From: Verrucomicrobiota bacterium
GTDB lineage: Bacteria; Verrucomicrobiota; Verrucomicrobiia; Opitutales; Opitutaceae
NCBI GenBank assembly: GCA_023391285.1
Contig: JAEWBF010000015.1
Coordinates: forward strand, 1 to 19,816
Length of the DNA: 19,816 bases
Direction: 5' to 3'
Positions 1-8,079 of the stretch are shown in pieces. Both the position numbers and the translations under genes were made by a program. The first letter of the stretch is position 1. Every line of letters starts with the position of its first letter. The notes beneath the pieces are model-generated. The model ran no database searches, had not been told where the DNA came from, and worked only from the letters and a program-made list of their open reading frames with translations.

Positions 1-240
1 CCCCCCCCCCCCCCCATCGGCGCCCCCGCCGGCTATTACACCGCCGGCAGTGCCGCCGGCGACGGCGGCGGTCTCGGCTTCCAAGCGCTCATCTATTCCA
101 GCCGCGCCCAATACCCCGCCCTCTTCGCCACCGCCGTCGCCACCTGCATCCTCGGCTTCCTCTTCGTCGCCATCGTGATCGCCCTCGCCCACCTCACGCT
201 TCGCCAGTGGCACGACTCTTTCGACATGTCTGATCGTTGA
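1..240 (+). CDS. ABC transporter permease, C-terminal fragment (5' end outside window)
   Basis: An open frame runs from base 1 to a TGA at 238-240 (79 codons visible). The visible part reads GGGLGFQALIYSSRAQYP, followed by a hydrophobic segment (about LFATAVATCILGFLFVAIVI) and a short basic tail ending LTLRQWHDS. This arrangement (GLG motif, last transmembrane helix, cytoplasmic tail with RxW) is typical of inner-membrane permeases of the nitrate/taurine/thiamine-precursor type. The binding protein 45 bases downstream fits the same transporter, and an ATPase gene would be expected upstream. The first 15 bases are all C (five Pro codons), which is odd for this part of a permease and may be low-complexity sequence or a contig-edge artefact. 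The substrate cannot be read from this fragment. Confidence 0.75.
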   Translation, partial: PPPPPIGAPAGYYTAGSAAGDGGGLGFQALIYSSRAQYPALFATAVATCILGFLFVAIVIALAHLTLRQWHDSFDMSDR

Positions 241-284
241 CTCCCTTCGCGTCCTTTGCGCCCTTCGCGCGAGGCCTTCTCACC
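241..284 (+). repeat. Pyrimidine-rich TTTGCG-type repeat in the leader of the binding-protein gene
   Basis: The gap between the permease stop and the next start is made of CTTCGCGTCC-TTTGCGCCC-TTCGCG units. A related stretch (TTTTTGCG-CCTTCTGCG-CCTTTTTGCGG) sits at about 2961-2992, again just before a start codon. The gap has no Shine-Dalgarno-like purine run. Confidence 0.5.
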
Positions 285-1256
285 ATGAAACCCTTCCTCA
301 TCTCCTTTTTCCTCACCGCCTTCGCCTCGCTGCTCGCCGGCGCCGAAAAATCCCCCTTCAAGCTCACCGTCCAACTCGACTGGGTCGCCGAACCCGAGCA
401 CGGCGGCTTCTATCAAGCTCAAGCCCGCGGCTTTTTCGCCGACGAAAACCTCGACGTCACCCTCATCCCCGGTAGCCCCAACGCGCTCGTCATGCCCAAG
501 GTCGCCACCGGCCAAGCTCACATTGGCCAAGCCGACAGCACCAACACCCTCCTTCAACAAGCCGAAGGCCTCCCCGTCGTCCAGTTCGCCGCCGTCTTCC
601 AGGACGACCCCTCCGGCCTCCTCGTCAACGCCGACTCCTCCGTCCACCGCTTCGAAGATCTCGCCGGCAAAACCCTCATCGCCCGACCCGAATGGGCGTT
701 CCTTCCGTATCTACGAAAAAAATACAGCATCGATTTCAACATCGTCCCCCAAAACTTCTCCGTCGCCGCCTTCCTCGGAAACAAGGAAGCCATCCAACAG
801 GGCTACTACATCGCCGAGCCCTACCACATCGTGAAAGCCGGCGGCAAAGAACCGCGCTTCCTTTCGACCTGGGACGCCGGCTTCCGCGCCTACGCCGTCC
901 TCGTCACCTCCCGCAAATTCGCCCGCGAACACCCCGACGTCCTCCGCGCCTTCACCCGCGCCTACATCAAGGGCTGGCGCGACTACCTCGAAGGCGATCC
1001 CGCCCCCGCCCACGCCGCGATGAAAGCCGCCAACGCCAACAACACCGACGAATTCATGATGGCTTCCCGGCAACTCATCATCGACGGGAAACTCGTCACC
1101 GGCCGCGACTCCGACAGCGGCCCCGAAAAAATCGGCCACCTCGACCCCGCCCGCTACGCCACCCAAATCTCCCAACTCGAATCTCTCGGAATTCTAAAGA
1201 AAAACAAAGTCACCCCCACCACCGCCCTCACCCACGACTTCCTCCCCACCGAGTAG
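285..1256 (+). CDS. ABC transporter substrate-binding protein, NMT1/THI5-like family
   Basis: This 323-residue protein has an N-terminal secretion signal (MKPFLISFFLTAFASLLAGA, probable cleavage near residue 20). The mature part begins KLTVQLDWVAEPEHGGFYQA and continues GFFADENLDVTLIPG and TGQAHIGQAD, the usual opening of NMT1/THI5-like periplasmic binding proteins (thiamine pyrimidine precursors, riboflavin, sulfonates and similar ligands). It would deliver a small ligand to the permease encoded just upstream. ATG 285 is chosen because it places the signal peptide at the N terminus; an upstream in-frame TTG at 237 only adds residues from the leader repeat. The length is normal for the family. 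The LDW...P.HGG opening is closest to the thiamine-precursor (ThiY-like) type, but the exact substrate is an inference. Confidence 0.88.
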   Translation: MKPFLISFFLTAFASLLAGAEKSPFKLTVQLDWVAEPEHGGFYQAQARGFFADENLDVTLIPGSPNALVMPKVATGQAHIGQADSTNTLLQQAEGLPVVQFAAVFQDDPSGLLVNADSSVHRFEDLAGKTLIARPEWAFLPYLRKKYSIDFNIVPQNFSVAAFLGNKEAIQQGYYIAEPYHIVKAGGKEPRFLSTWDAGFRAYAVLVTSRKFAREHPDVLRAFTRAYIKGWRDYLEGDPAPAHAAMKAANANNTDEFMMASRQLIIDGKLVTGRDSDSGPEKIGHLDPARYATQISQLESLGILKKNKVTPTTALTHDFLPTE

Positions 1257-1291
1257 CCCAAAGCTAGGGGACCGCCTTTACGCCCCGACCC

Positions 1292-1330
1292 TCGGGCCTT
1301 CGGACATTCGCTCGGCCCGATTTTCCCTTT
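1292..1330 (+). terminator. Rho-independent terminator after the binding-protein gene
   Basis: Perfect 7-bp arms TCGGGCC (1292-1298) and GGCCCGA (1314-1320) enclose a 15-base loop and are followed by TTTTCCCTTT. The hairpin lies 35 bases after the stop of the binding protein. The loop is long, so the call is moderate. Confidence 0.5.
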
Positions 1331-1392
1331 GTCATTCTGAGCGAAGCGAAGAATCCAGTTGCGCGTCCGCATGCACTTGCCGCGCTGGATCC
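1331..1392. repeat. Dispersed GTCATTCTGAGCGAAGCGAA-type repeat with inverted ends
   Basis: The sequence GTCATTCTGAGCGAAGCGAA-GAATCC (1331-1356) matches a simple dispersed element I recognise from many bacterial genomes. GAATCCAG (1351-1358) and CTGGATCC (1385-1392) form near-complementary arms with one mismatch. The element runs across the start codon of the next gene and supplies its first residues. Confidence 0.6.
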
Positions 1393-2921
1393 CCTTCACC
1401 CCTTTGGCATCCCACGCTACTGCCTCGTCTCCCGCTCCATCCTTCGCCTTCAGCACCGCGATTTTCCTCCGCGCCCTCGCCCTCATCCACGCAATCGCCT
1501 TCGCCTCCTTCTGGACGCAACTCTCCGGCCTGATCGGCCCCCACGGCATTCTCCCCGCCGCGCACTATCTCGAAGCCGTCCGCGAACACCTCGGCGCCTC
1601 CGCCTACCTTCAACTCCCCACACTCGCCTGGCTCTTCGGCGCCGACACTTCTCTCCACGTCCTCTGCGCCTTCGGCCTCCTCTCCGCCTCCCTCCTCTTC
1701 CTCGGCATCGCCCCGCTCCTCAATCTGATCGCCCTCTGGCTCGCCTACCTCTCCCTCGTCAACGTCGGCCAGCTCTTCCTCGGTTTCCAGTGGGACGCCC
1801 TTCTCCTCGAAACCACCTTCCTCTCCATCTTCCTCGCTCTCCCCTTCCGATGGAGGCGCGGTGCCCCCACCGCGCAATCAAACGCCCCCACCGCGCGGCC
1901 CGAGCCTCCGCCCCTCGCCCGCTACCTCCTCCGCTGGCTCCTCTTCCGCCTCATGCTGCTTTCCGGCATCGTGAAACTCACCAGCGGCGACGCCACCTGG
2001 CGCGACCTCACCGCCCTCACGTTTCACTTCGAAACCCAACCGCTCCCCAACCCGCTCGCTTATTTCGTTCACCACCTCCCCGCCTCCTTCCATCGCGCCA
2101 CCTGTGCCGGCATGTTCTTTCTCGAACTCGTCGTCCCCTTCTTCCTCTTCGCCCCACGCCGCATCCGCCACAACGCCGCCCTCCTCCTCGCCGCCCTCCA
2201 AATCGCCATCTTCCTCACCGGCAACTACACCTTCTTCAACCTCCTCACCCTCGCCCTCTGTCTCCTCAACCTCGACGACCGCTTCTATCAAACCCTCCTC
2301 CGTCGCCCCGCAAAGTGTCATATTATGTATGACACTTCCATTCCCCCTCCCCCGCGTCCGCTCCGCCTCCTCGCCCTCACCGCCGCCGCCCTCCTCGTCC
2401 TCTTTACCTCCGTCCAAGCCCTCCCTTCGCTCCACCGCTCATTCCATCCACCCGACTGGTTCAACTCCCTCGCCGCCCACGTCGCTCCGTTCCGCACGTT
2501 CAACAACTACGGCCTCTTCGCCGTCATGACCACGTCGCGTCCCGAACTCATCATCGAGGGCAGCGACGACCGCCGCACCTGGCACGCCTACGAACTTCCC
2601 TACAAGCCCGGCGACCTCTCCCGCCCGCCCCCGATCGTCGCCCCGCATCAACCCCGCCTCGACTGGCAACTCTGGTTCGCCGCCCTCGGCTCCCCCGACC
2701 AAAACCGCTGGCTCCTCCCCCTCTGCGAACACCTCCTTCGCGGCACGCCCGAAGTCCTCGCCCTCTTCTCCCACAACCCGTTCCCCGACCGCCCGCCGCG
2801 CCACCTCCGCATCGTCCGCTACGACTACCGCTTCACCTCTCCGGACCAACACGCCGCCACCGCCCGCTGGTGGGACCGCACGCCCCTCGATTTCTACATC
2901 CCTCCCATCTCCCTCCAATAA
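1371..2921 (+). CDS. Lipase maturation factor family (LMF1/LMF2-like) membrane protein
   Basis: This 516-residue multi-pass membrane protein carries LMF-family signatures: GLIGPHGILPA, LGFQWDALLLET, LLFRLMLLSGIVKLTSGDATWRDLTAL and FHFETQPLPNPLAYFVHHLP, then several hydrophobic helices and a C-terminal soluble part (YELPYKPGD, RLDWQLWFAALG, VRYDYRFT). Animal LMF proteins help lipases fold in the ER; the role of bacterial homologues is not established. ATG 1371 was chosen over TTG 1359, but both lie in a dispersed repeat and no clear Shine-Dalgarno is present, so the true start is uncertain. Two foreign-looking elements sit in frame: the 27-bp hairpin repeat (residues about 160-168) and an AT-rich palindrome (residues 315-322), both in apparent loops. 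The frame stays open through both. Confidence 0.85.
   Translation: MHLPRWIPFTPLASHATASSPAPSFAFSTAIFLRALALIHAIAFASFWTQLSGLIGPHGILPAAHYLEAVREHLGASAYLQLPTLAWLFGADTSLHVLCAFGLLSASLLFLGIAPLLNLIALWLAYLSLVNVGQLFLGFQWDALLLETTFLSIFLALPFRWRRGAPTAQSNAPTARPEPPPLARYLLRWLLFRLMLLSGIVKLTSGDATWRDLTALTFHFETQPLPNPLAYFVHHLPASFHRATCAGMFFLELVVPFFLFAPRRIRHNAALLLAALQIAIFLTGNYTFFNLLTLALCLLNLDDRFYQTLLRRPAKCHIMYDTSIPPPPRPLRLLALTAAALLVLFTSVQALPSLHRSFHPPDWFNSLAAHVAPFRTFNNYGLFAVMTTSRPELIIEGSDDRRTWHAYELPYKPGDLSRPPPIVAPHQPRLDWQLWFAALGSPDQNRWLLPLCEHLLRGTPEVLALFSHNPFPDRPPRHLRIVRYDYRFTSPDQHAATARWWDRTPLDFYIPPISLQ
1849..1875. repeat. 27-bp hairpin repeat, copy A (inside LMF-like gene)
   Basis: The element is GATGGAG followed by an 8-bp perfect hairpin, GCGCGGTG-CCCC-CACCGCGC. 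It is identical over 27 bases to copies at 3347-3373 and 7999-8025. Here it is read in frame as WRRGAPTA. A partial second unit (CGCCCCCACCGCGC) follows at 1883-1896. Confidence 0.9.
2313..2337. repeat. Perfect AT-rich palindrome inside the LMF-like gene
   Basis: Arms AAGTGTCATA (2313-2322) and TATGACACTT (2328-2337) are perfect 10-bp inverted repeats around the loop TTATG. The low GC contrasts sharply with the surrounding coding sequence. It encodes K-C-H-I-M-Y-D-T in an apparent loop before a transmembrane helix. It may be a small inserted element; an operator-like role is possible but unsupported. Confidence 0.8.
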
Positions 2922-2960
2922 CCACCGCGCCACACCCGCCCCTCGCGCCCACGCGCATTT

Positions 2961-2999
2961 TCCTTTTTGCGCCTTCTGCGCCTTTTTGCGGCCATCTCC
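2961..2999 (+). repeat. TTTTTGCG/CTTCTGCG repeat upstream of the methyltransferase start
   Basis: This pyrimidine-rich stretch has repeated TTTTTGCG and CTTCTGCGCC units and ends eight bases before ATG 3008. It resembles the leader repeat at 241-284 in sequence, orientation and position. Confidence 0.5.
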
Positions 3000-3007
3000 G
3001 TTCGCTC

Positions 3008-4324
3008 ATGTCCACGCCCGCCCGCGATCGTTTCCTTCTCCTCGTCCGCACCGCCGTCGAAACCGACACGCTGCAAAAACTCACCCTCGGCAAATACCGC
3101 GGCGCCGACACCACCCTGCGCAACCTCTTCATCCGCCCCGTCGCCCTCAAATCCGGCCCGCATCTCTCCTTTCTCTGGCGCCACGCCACCCGCGACATCA
3201 CCAAAAACCGGATACACGCCGACGCCCTCGCCGAAATCGACGCTCTCCTCGGCCGCGATTTCCTCGACGCCCATCTCTTCACCACCACCAGCTCCGCCCA
3301 GTTCGAATCCGATTCCAACCGCCTCAAAATCAAAGAAGCCGCCACCGATGGAGGCGCGGTGCCCCCACCGCGCGATTCCCACAACCGCCCCAAATCCCAC
3401 CTCATCCCCGCCGACGCCCCCTGGCTCCGCGCCCTCGGCGTCACCAACGACCGCGGCCACCCCCGCGAGGGCATGTCCGACAAATTTCGCCAAATCCAAA
3501 AATTCGCCGAACTCCTCACCCACCTCCTCGCCGAGGCCTTTCCCTCCGCCGCGCTCTCAACTCTCAACCCTCAACCCTCAACTTCCCTCCCCCCCCTCCA
3601 CATCCTCGATGCCGGCTCCGGCAAAGGCTATCTCACTTTCGCCCTCGCCGACCTTCTCCGCGGCCGCGCCCACATCGCCGGCATCGAAGCCCGCCCCGAT
3701 CTTGTCGATCTCTGCAACCGCATCGCCCGCGAACAAAACTTCCCCCACCTCACCTTCACCGCCGGCCAAATCGCCCATTCTCAAATCTCAAATCTCGAAT
3801 CCGAAATCCCCCTTCCTCTCGCCGCCCCCGAAATCGAAAATCCAAAATCGAAAATCGAAAATCCCCCCTCGCCCCTCTCCGTTCTCATCGCTCTCCACGC
3901 CTGCGACACCGCCACCGACGACGCTCTCGCCCGCGGCATCGCCTCCGGCGCCCGACTCCTCGTCGTCGCGCCCTGCTGCCAAAAAGAAATCCGTCGCCAG
4001 CTCACCGCCCCGCCCGTCCTCGCCGACGCCCTTCGGCACGGCATTTTCCAGGAGCGTCAGGCCGAATTCGTCACCGACGCCCTTCGCGCCCAGCTCCTCG
4101 AATGGGCCGGTTACCGCACCAAGGTCTTCGAATTCATCTCCACCGAGCACACCGCGAAAAACCTCATGATCGCCGCGATCAAATCGCCCACACCCGACAC
4201 CCCCGCCGCCCGCGAATCCCGCGCCCAACACGTCCGCACCTTCGCCTCGTTCTACGGCATCCACACTCAGCGCCTCGCCACCCACCTCCACTTTTCCCTC
4301 TCCTCCGCCCAAGCCGATCAGTAA
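3008..4324 (+). CDS. Class I SAM-dependent methyltransferase (Methyltransf_32-like) with repeat-derived insertions
   Basis: The protein has 438 residues. Motif I is HILDAGSGKGYLTFAL (198-213), followed by GIEARPDLVDLC (225-236), LIALHACDTATDDAL (293-307) and VVAPCCQKE (319-327). The HACDTATD and PCC(Q/H)KE signatures fit the Methyltransf_32 group, whose substrates are mostly unknown. ATG 3008 (MSTPARDRFL) is preferred; upstream extension only reads through the leader repeat. Three low-complexity segments look inserted between conserved blocks: residues about 113-121 (27-bp hairpin repeat), about 182-194 (CTCAACCCTCAA units) and about 257-287 (AATCTCAAATC / GAAAATCGAAAATC units). All stay in frame and leave the motifs intact, so the enzyme is probably functional. 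The next gene starts 11 bases after the stop, suggesting one operon. Confidence 0.8.
   Translation: MSTPARDRFLLLVRTAVETDTLQKLTLGKYRGADTTLRNLFIRPVALKSGPHLSFLWRHATRDITKNRIHADALAEIDALLGRDFLDAHLFTTTSSAQFESDSNRLKIKEAATDGGAVPPPRDSHNRPKSHLIPADAPWLRALGVTNDRGHPREGMSDKFRQIQKFAELLTHLLAEAFPSAALSTLNPQPSTSLPPLHILDAGSGKGYLTFALADLLRGRAHIAGIEARPDLVDLCNRIAREQNFPHLTFTAGQIAHSQISNLESEIPLPLAAPEIENPKSKIENPPSPLSVLIALHACDTATDDALARGIASGARLLVVAPCCQKEIRRQLTAPPVLADALRHGIFQERQAEFVTDALRAQLLEWAGYRTKVFEFISTEHTAKNLMIAAIKSPTPDTPAARESRAQHVRTFASFYGIHTQRLATHLHFSLSSAQADQ
3347..3373. repeat. 27-bp hairpin repeat, copy B (inside methyltransferase gene)
   Basis: Identical over 27 bases to copies A and C (hairpin GCGCGGTG-CCCC-CACCGCGC). 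It is read here in a different phase from copy A, giving DGGAVPPPR. Confidence 0.9.
3554..3586. repeat. CTCTCAACTCTCAACCCTCAA simple-sequence element, intragenic copy
   Basis: Tandem CTCAAC / CCTCAAC units are read in frame as LSTLNPQPSTSLP just before methyltransferase motif I. A closely matching copy lies between genes at 11119-11152. Confidence 0.75.
3776..3867. repeat. AAATCTC / GAAAATC simple-sequence element, intragenic
   Basis: The first half has AAATCTCAAATCTCGAATCC units and the second has AAAATCGAAAATC units, separated by a C-rich spacer. The AT content is far above the surrounding gene. It encodes about 30 low-complexity residues (SQISNLESEIP ... IENPKSKIENP) within the Rossmann fold, between the motif-I region and the HACD motif. 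Confidence 0.75.
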
Positions 4325-4335
4325 TCCACTTCTCC

Positions 4336-5340
4336 ATGACTTGGTCCGACCTCGATTGGTCCGCTCTCGACCGCCTCCGCGACGGCTTTCTCTCCGGCTC
4401 CGCCGCCGCCGGCGCCTACTGGCAATCCCCCTCCGATCTCGCGTCCTACGATTTCACCTACGGCGAACGCATCGGTTGGAAATGGGACCACGTCCTCCGC
4501 GAGCTCCGCCTCCGCGGCTGGCAACCTTCCTCCCGCTCCATTCTCGACTGGGGTTGCGGCAGCGGCATCGCGTCACGCCGCGTCATCGAATTCTTCGGTC
4601 CCCAAACTTTCGATACGCTCACCGTCTGGGACCACTCCGCCGCCGCCTGCGACTTCGCCGCCGAACGCGCCTCCGTCTCCTTTCCTAATCTCCACGTCGC
4701 CTCCGCCACCCCCAGCTTTCTTTCCTCTTCGGAACCGCTCGGCCTCCTCGTCATCAGCCACGTCCTCAACGAGCTCTCCCCTGCCGACCTCGCCTCCCTC
4801 CGCACCCTCATCGATCGCGCCGCCGAGGTCCTCTGGGTCGAACCCGGCACGCACGCCGTCAGCCGCCAGCTCGGACGCATCCGCGACGAACTCCGCCCCT
4901 CCTTCCGCCTCGTCGCGCCCTGCACGCACCAACTCACCTGCCCGATGTTCCTCGAAGGCAACGACCGCCACTGGTGCCACTTCTTCGCTCCGCCGCCCGC
5001 TGAAATCTTCGCCGACTCCAACTGGGTCAAATTCGGCCAGCGCGCCGGCATCGATCTCCGCAGCCTCCCCTACGCTTTCCTCGCGCTCGACCAGGCACAC
5101 ACGCAAACGCCCGCCGCCGACGCACCGTCCACCGATCTCTCGCGCGTCATCGGCCGCCCCGAATTCTTCAAACCCTACGCGCGGCTCCTCAATTGCGACG
5201 CCACCGGCCTCACGGAACTCGAAATCCCCAAACGTTCCGCGCCCGCCCTCTTCAAACAGCTCGATCGCACCCGCGCCCCCCTCGTCTACCGCTGGCAGCG
5301 CGACGCCACCAGAATCACCTCCGGCGAGCCCCTCGCCTGA
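4336..5340 (+). CDS. Rsm22/METTL17-family methyltransferase-like ribosome assembly protein
   Basis: This 334-residue protein has a SAM-binding-like motif ILDWGCGSGIASRRVI (69-84), VWDHSAAA (97-104) and VISHVLNELSPADL (139-152), then LWVEPGTHAVSRQLGRIRDEL and the diagnostic VAPCTHQLTCP...RHWCHF. These are hallmarks of the Rsm22 family, which in mitochondria helps assemble the small ribosomal subunit; bacterial members are little studied. Cys196, Cys202, Cys214 and Cys287 are placed like the Fe-S cluster cysteines described for human METTL17 (CxxxxxC, then a third, then a distant fourth), so a cluster is plausible by analogy. ATG 4336 gives the expected N terminus; the frame runs far upstream only as a shadow of the preceding gene. 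The start lies 11 bases after the previous stop, so the two are likely cotranscribed. Confidence 0.82.
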   Translation: MTWSDLDWSALDRLRDGFLSGSAAAGAYWQSPSDLASYDFTYGERIGWKWDHVLRELRLRGWQPSSRSILDWGCGSGIASRRVIEFFGPQTFDTLTVWDHSAAACDFAAERASVSFPNLHVASATPSFLSSSEPLGLLVISHVLNELSPADLASLRTLIDRAAEVLWVEPGTHAVSRQLGRIRDELRPSFRLVAPCTHQLTCPMFLEGNDRHWCHFFAPPPAEIFADSNWVKFGQRAGIDLRSLPYAFLALDQAHTQTPAADAPSTDLSRVIGRPEFFKPYARLLNCDATGLTELEIPKRSAPALFKQLDRTRAPLVYRWQRDATRITSGEPLA

Positions 5341-5444
5341 CCAGTCAATCGCTCATCCTGCGCCCGATCGTTCCTCGGCTCCTTCTCTCGAACTCACCAC
5401 GTCGAATTACGGAGAGCCGAGAACCAAATGAACGCCATAGGTTT

Positions 5445-5476
5445 TCTCTGTGTCCTCTGCGTCTCCGTGGTTCACC
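5445..5476. repeat. GTGTCCTCTGCGTCTCCGTG-type repeat between convergent genes
   Basis: The 152-base gap between the convergent Rsm22-like and DUF1080 genes holds TCTCTGTGTCCTCTGCG-TCTCCGTGGTTCACC, closely similar to the right arm of the hairpin element at 8080-8153. No other gene or convincing terminator was seen in this gap. Confidence 0.65.
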
Positions 5477-5492
5477 CTATGGCAACAGCCCT

Positions 5493-6167
5493 TTACTCCA
5501 ACTCCCTCACGCGAATCGCCCGAAACCATACACGATCCCCGTGATCCTGCAGCGCGACGTGCCCGCGCAATAACGTCGCAAACTTCTCCCACCCCTTGAA
5601 CTTGCTGCGCGCGATCAACGCTTTCCCTTCCGCACTCGCCAGATCCACGTCCACCGTCTTCTCACCATTCAGCCAGTGCTCGACTCGCCACCCGCGCACG
5701 CGAATCCGACCTTCGTTCCACTCGCCCACCGGTCGCGTGAAATCCCGCGGCGGCGCCACGAGATCATATAGTCCCGCCGCCGTGTGACTCGGCGGCTTGT
5801 TGTCCGATGCCTTCTCGTTGTCGAGCACCTGATACTCCGGCCCCGTTAGAAACGTGTTCTTCTCGCCGAGCCCCACGCGATAAATCACCCCGCTGTTCGC
5901 CGCCTCGCTCACCTTCCACTCGAAGCTCACCTCGAAATCCCCAAACGCCTCCACACTCACCAAATCGCCCGCCTTCCCCTCCAGCACAATCGCTCCATCA
6001 CGCACCTTCCACCCCGCGCCCGGCTGCTCCGTCTGCAAGCTCCGCCATCCCGCAAGTGTCTTCCCATCGAACAACTCCCGCCATTCCCCCGTCGCCGCCT
6101 CTCTCTCCGCCGCGAAACCTCCCGCCGCCATCGTCACGCCCATCAGCACCATCAAGGTCGTTTTCAT
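5493..6167 (-). CDS. Secreted DUF1080 / 3-keto-disaccharide hydrolase domain protein
   Basis: This 224-residue protein has a signal peptide (MKTTLMVLMGVTMAAGGFAA). A single DUF1080 domain follows: ELFDGKTLAGW (31-41), WKVRDGAIVLEGKAGDLVS, FEVSFEWKVSEAANSGVIYRV (78-98), PEYQVLDNEKASDN (110-123) and VEHWLNGEKTV (162-172). This concanavalin-like domain is widespread in Verrucomicrobiota and Planctomycetota, and some members hydrolyse 3-keto-glycosides outside the cytoplasm. ATG at 6167 is chosen because it gives a clean signal peptide; an upstream in-frame start at 6197 adds ten unlikely residues. The gene stands alone, convergent with the Rsm22-like gene and divergent from the small basic-protein gene. 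The specific substrate is unknown. Confidence 0.88.
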   Translation of the reverse strand: MKTTLMVLMGVTMAAGGFAAEREAATGEWRELFDGKTLAGWRSLQTEQPGAGWKVRDGAIVLEGKAGDLVSVEAFGDFEVSFEWKVSEAANSGVIYRVGLGEKNTFLTGPEYQVLDNEKASDNKPPSHTAAGLYDLVAPPRDFTRPVGEWNEGRIRVRGWRVEHWLNGEKTVDVDLASAEGKALIARSKFKGWEKFATLLRGHVALQDHGDRVWFRAIRVRELE

Positions 6168-6228
6168 CGTTTGGAAATCTCGCCCAACCCCGCCCAAAAT
6201 TCCACCCGCAACCCGCCCGAACCCTCGC

Positions 6229-6256
6229 TTGACTCCCCCGCGCCATCCCGAATGCT
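6229..6256 (+). promoter_or_regulatory. Possible sigma-70-type promoter for the small basic-protein gene
   Basis: TTGACT (6229-6234) is followed after 16 bases by AATGCT (6251-6256), about 20 bases before ATG 6278. The -35 match is good and the -10 partial. The short leader (CCCTTCTCTCTCCTCCT) has no Shine-Dalgarno sequence. Confidence 0.4.
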
Positions 6257-6277
6257 CGGCCCCTTCTCTCTCCTCCT

Positions 6278-6376
6278 ATGGGCCAACAATTGAACAAGAC
6301 CATCAAACGCAAACGCCGCGTCGCCTACCTGAAGCGCAAAAAAGCCGCCGCTAAGACCACCGCGAAAAAGAAGTAA
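6278..6376 (+). CDS. Small highly basic protein (32 residues)
   Basis: ATG 6278 opens a 32-codon frame ending TAA at 6374-6376. The product begins MGQQLNKTIKRKRRVAYLKR and ends in a Lys/Ala/Thr-rich tail (AAAKTTAKKK). It contains 15 Lys or Arg residues and no acidic ones. It has its own promoter-like sequence upstream and a strong terminator about 30 bases downstream, so it looks like a deliberate single-gene unit. The composition resembles tiny ribosome- or nucleic-acid-associated proteins (compare bTHX or COX24-type peptides), but I cannot assign a family. The rimO gene downstream (ribosomal protein S12 modification) is suggestive context only. Confidence 0.65.
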   Translation: MGQQLNKTIKRKRRVAYLKRKKAAAKTTAKKK

Positions 6377-6405
6377 GTTCGCCCGCGCACGTTGCTCCGC
6401 TGACG

Positions 6406-6436
6406 CGGCCCCGAATACTCGGGGCCGTTTTTCTTT
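6406..6436 (+). terminator. Rho-independent terminator of the small basic-protein gene
   Basis: A perfect 9-bp stem CGGCCCCGA (6406-6414) / TCGGGGCCG (6419-6427) with loop ATAC is followed directly by TTTTTCTTT. It separates the small gene from rimO, implying that rimO has its own promoter. Confidence 0.9.
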
Positions 6437-6523
6437 CCGCCAAATTTGCCGATTTCCTCGCTCGTCTCGCCCATCGCATCCGCACCTCTCAGTTATCCTG
6501 ACGCCGCCCCGCCCGTTCGCCCA

Positions 6524-7942
<1,419 letters not shown>

Positions 7943-7998
7943 CCCGCTTTCCCCGGATCCACGCGCGCACGCATCTGACGCGTCGCTGCCCCTTCCCC

Positions 7999-8025
7999 GA
8001 TGGAGGCGCGGTGCCCCCACCGCGC
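7999..8025. repeat. 27-bp hairpin repeat, copy C (intergenic)
   Basis: The third identical copy of the GATGGAG + GCGCGGTG-CCCC-CACCGCGC element, in the 228-base gap between rimO and the convergent pseudoprotease gene. Confidence 0.9.
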
Positions 8026-8079
8026 AACACAACGGCCGCATGCGATTGCCGCCGCCGCCCGTTGTCGGCCTGCCGATCT

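Noticed and set aside
3554..3867. CRISPR-like array or minisatellite in the methyltransferase gene
   Set aside because: The units are short, degenerate simple sequence without regular spacers.
2986..4335. Long open frame upstream of the Rsm22-like start, suggesting a fusion protein of over 700 residues
   Set aside because: The upstream part is an Arg/Pro-rich shadow of the methyltransferase gene in another frame; the recognisable protein begins at 4336.
5374..5421. Inverted repeat CTCGGCTC / GAGCCGAG between the convergent Rsm22-like and DUF1080 genes as a terminator
   Set aside because: The 8-bp arms are separated by 32 bases and no T-run follows on either strand.
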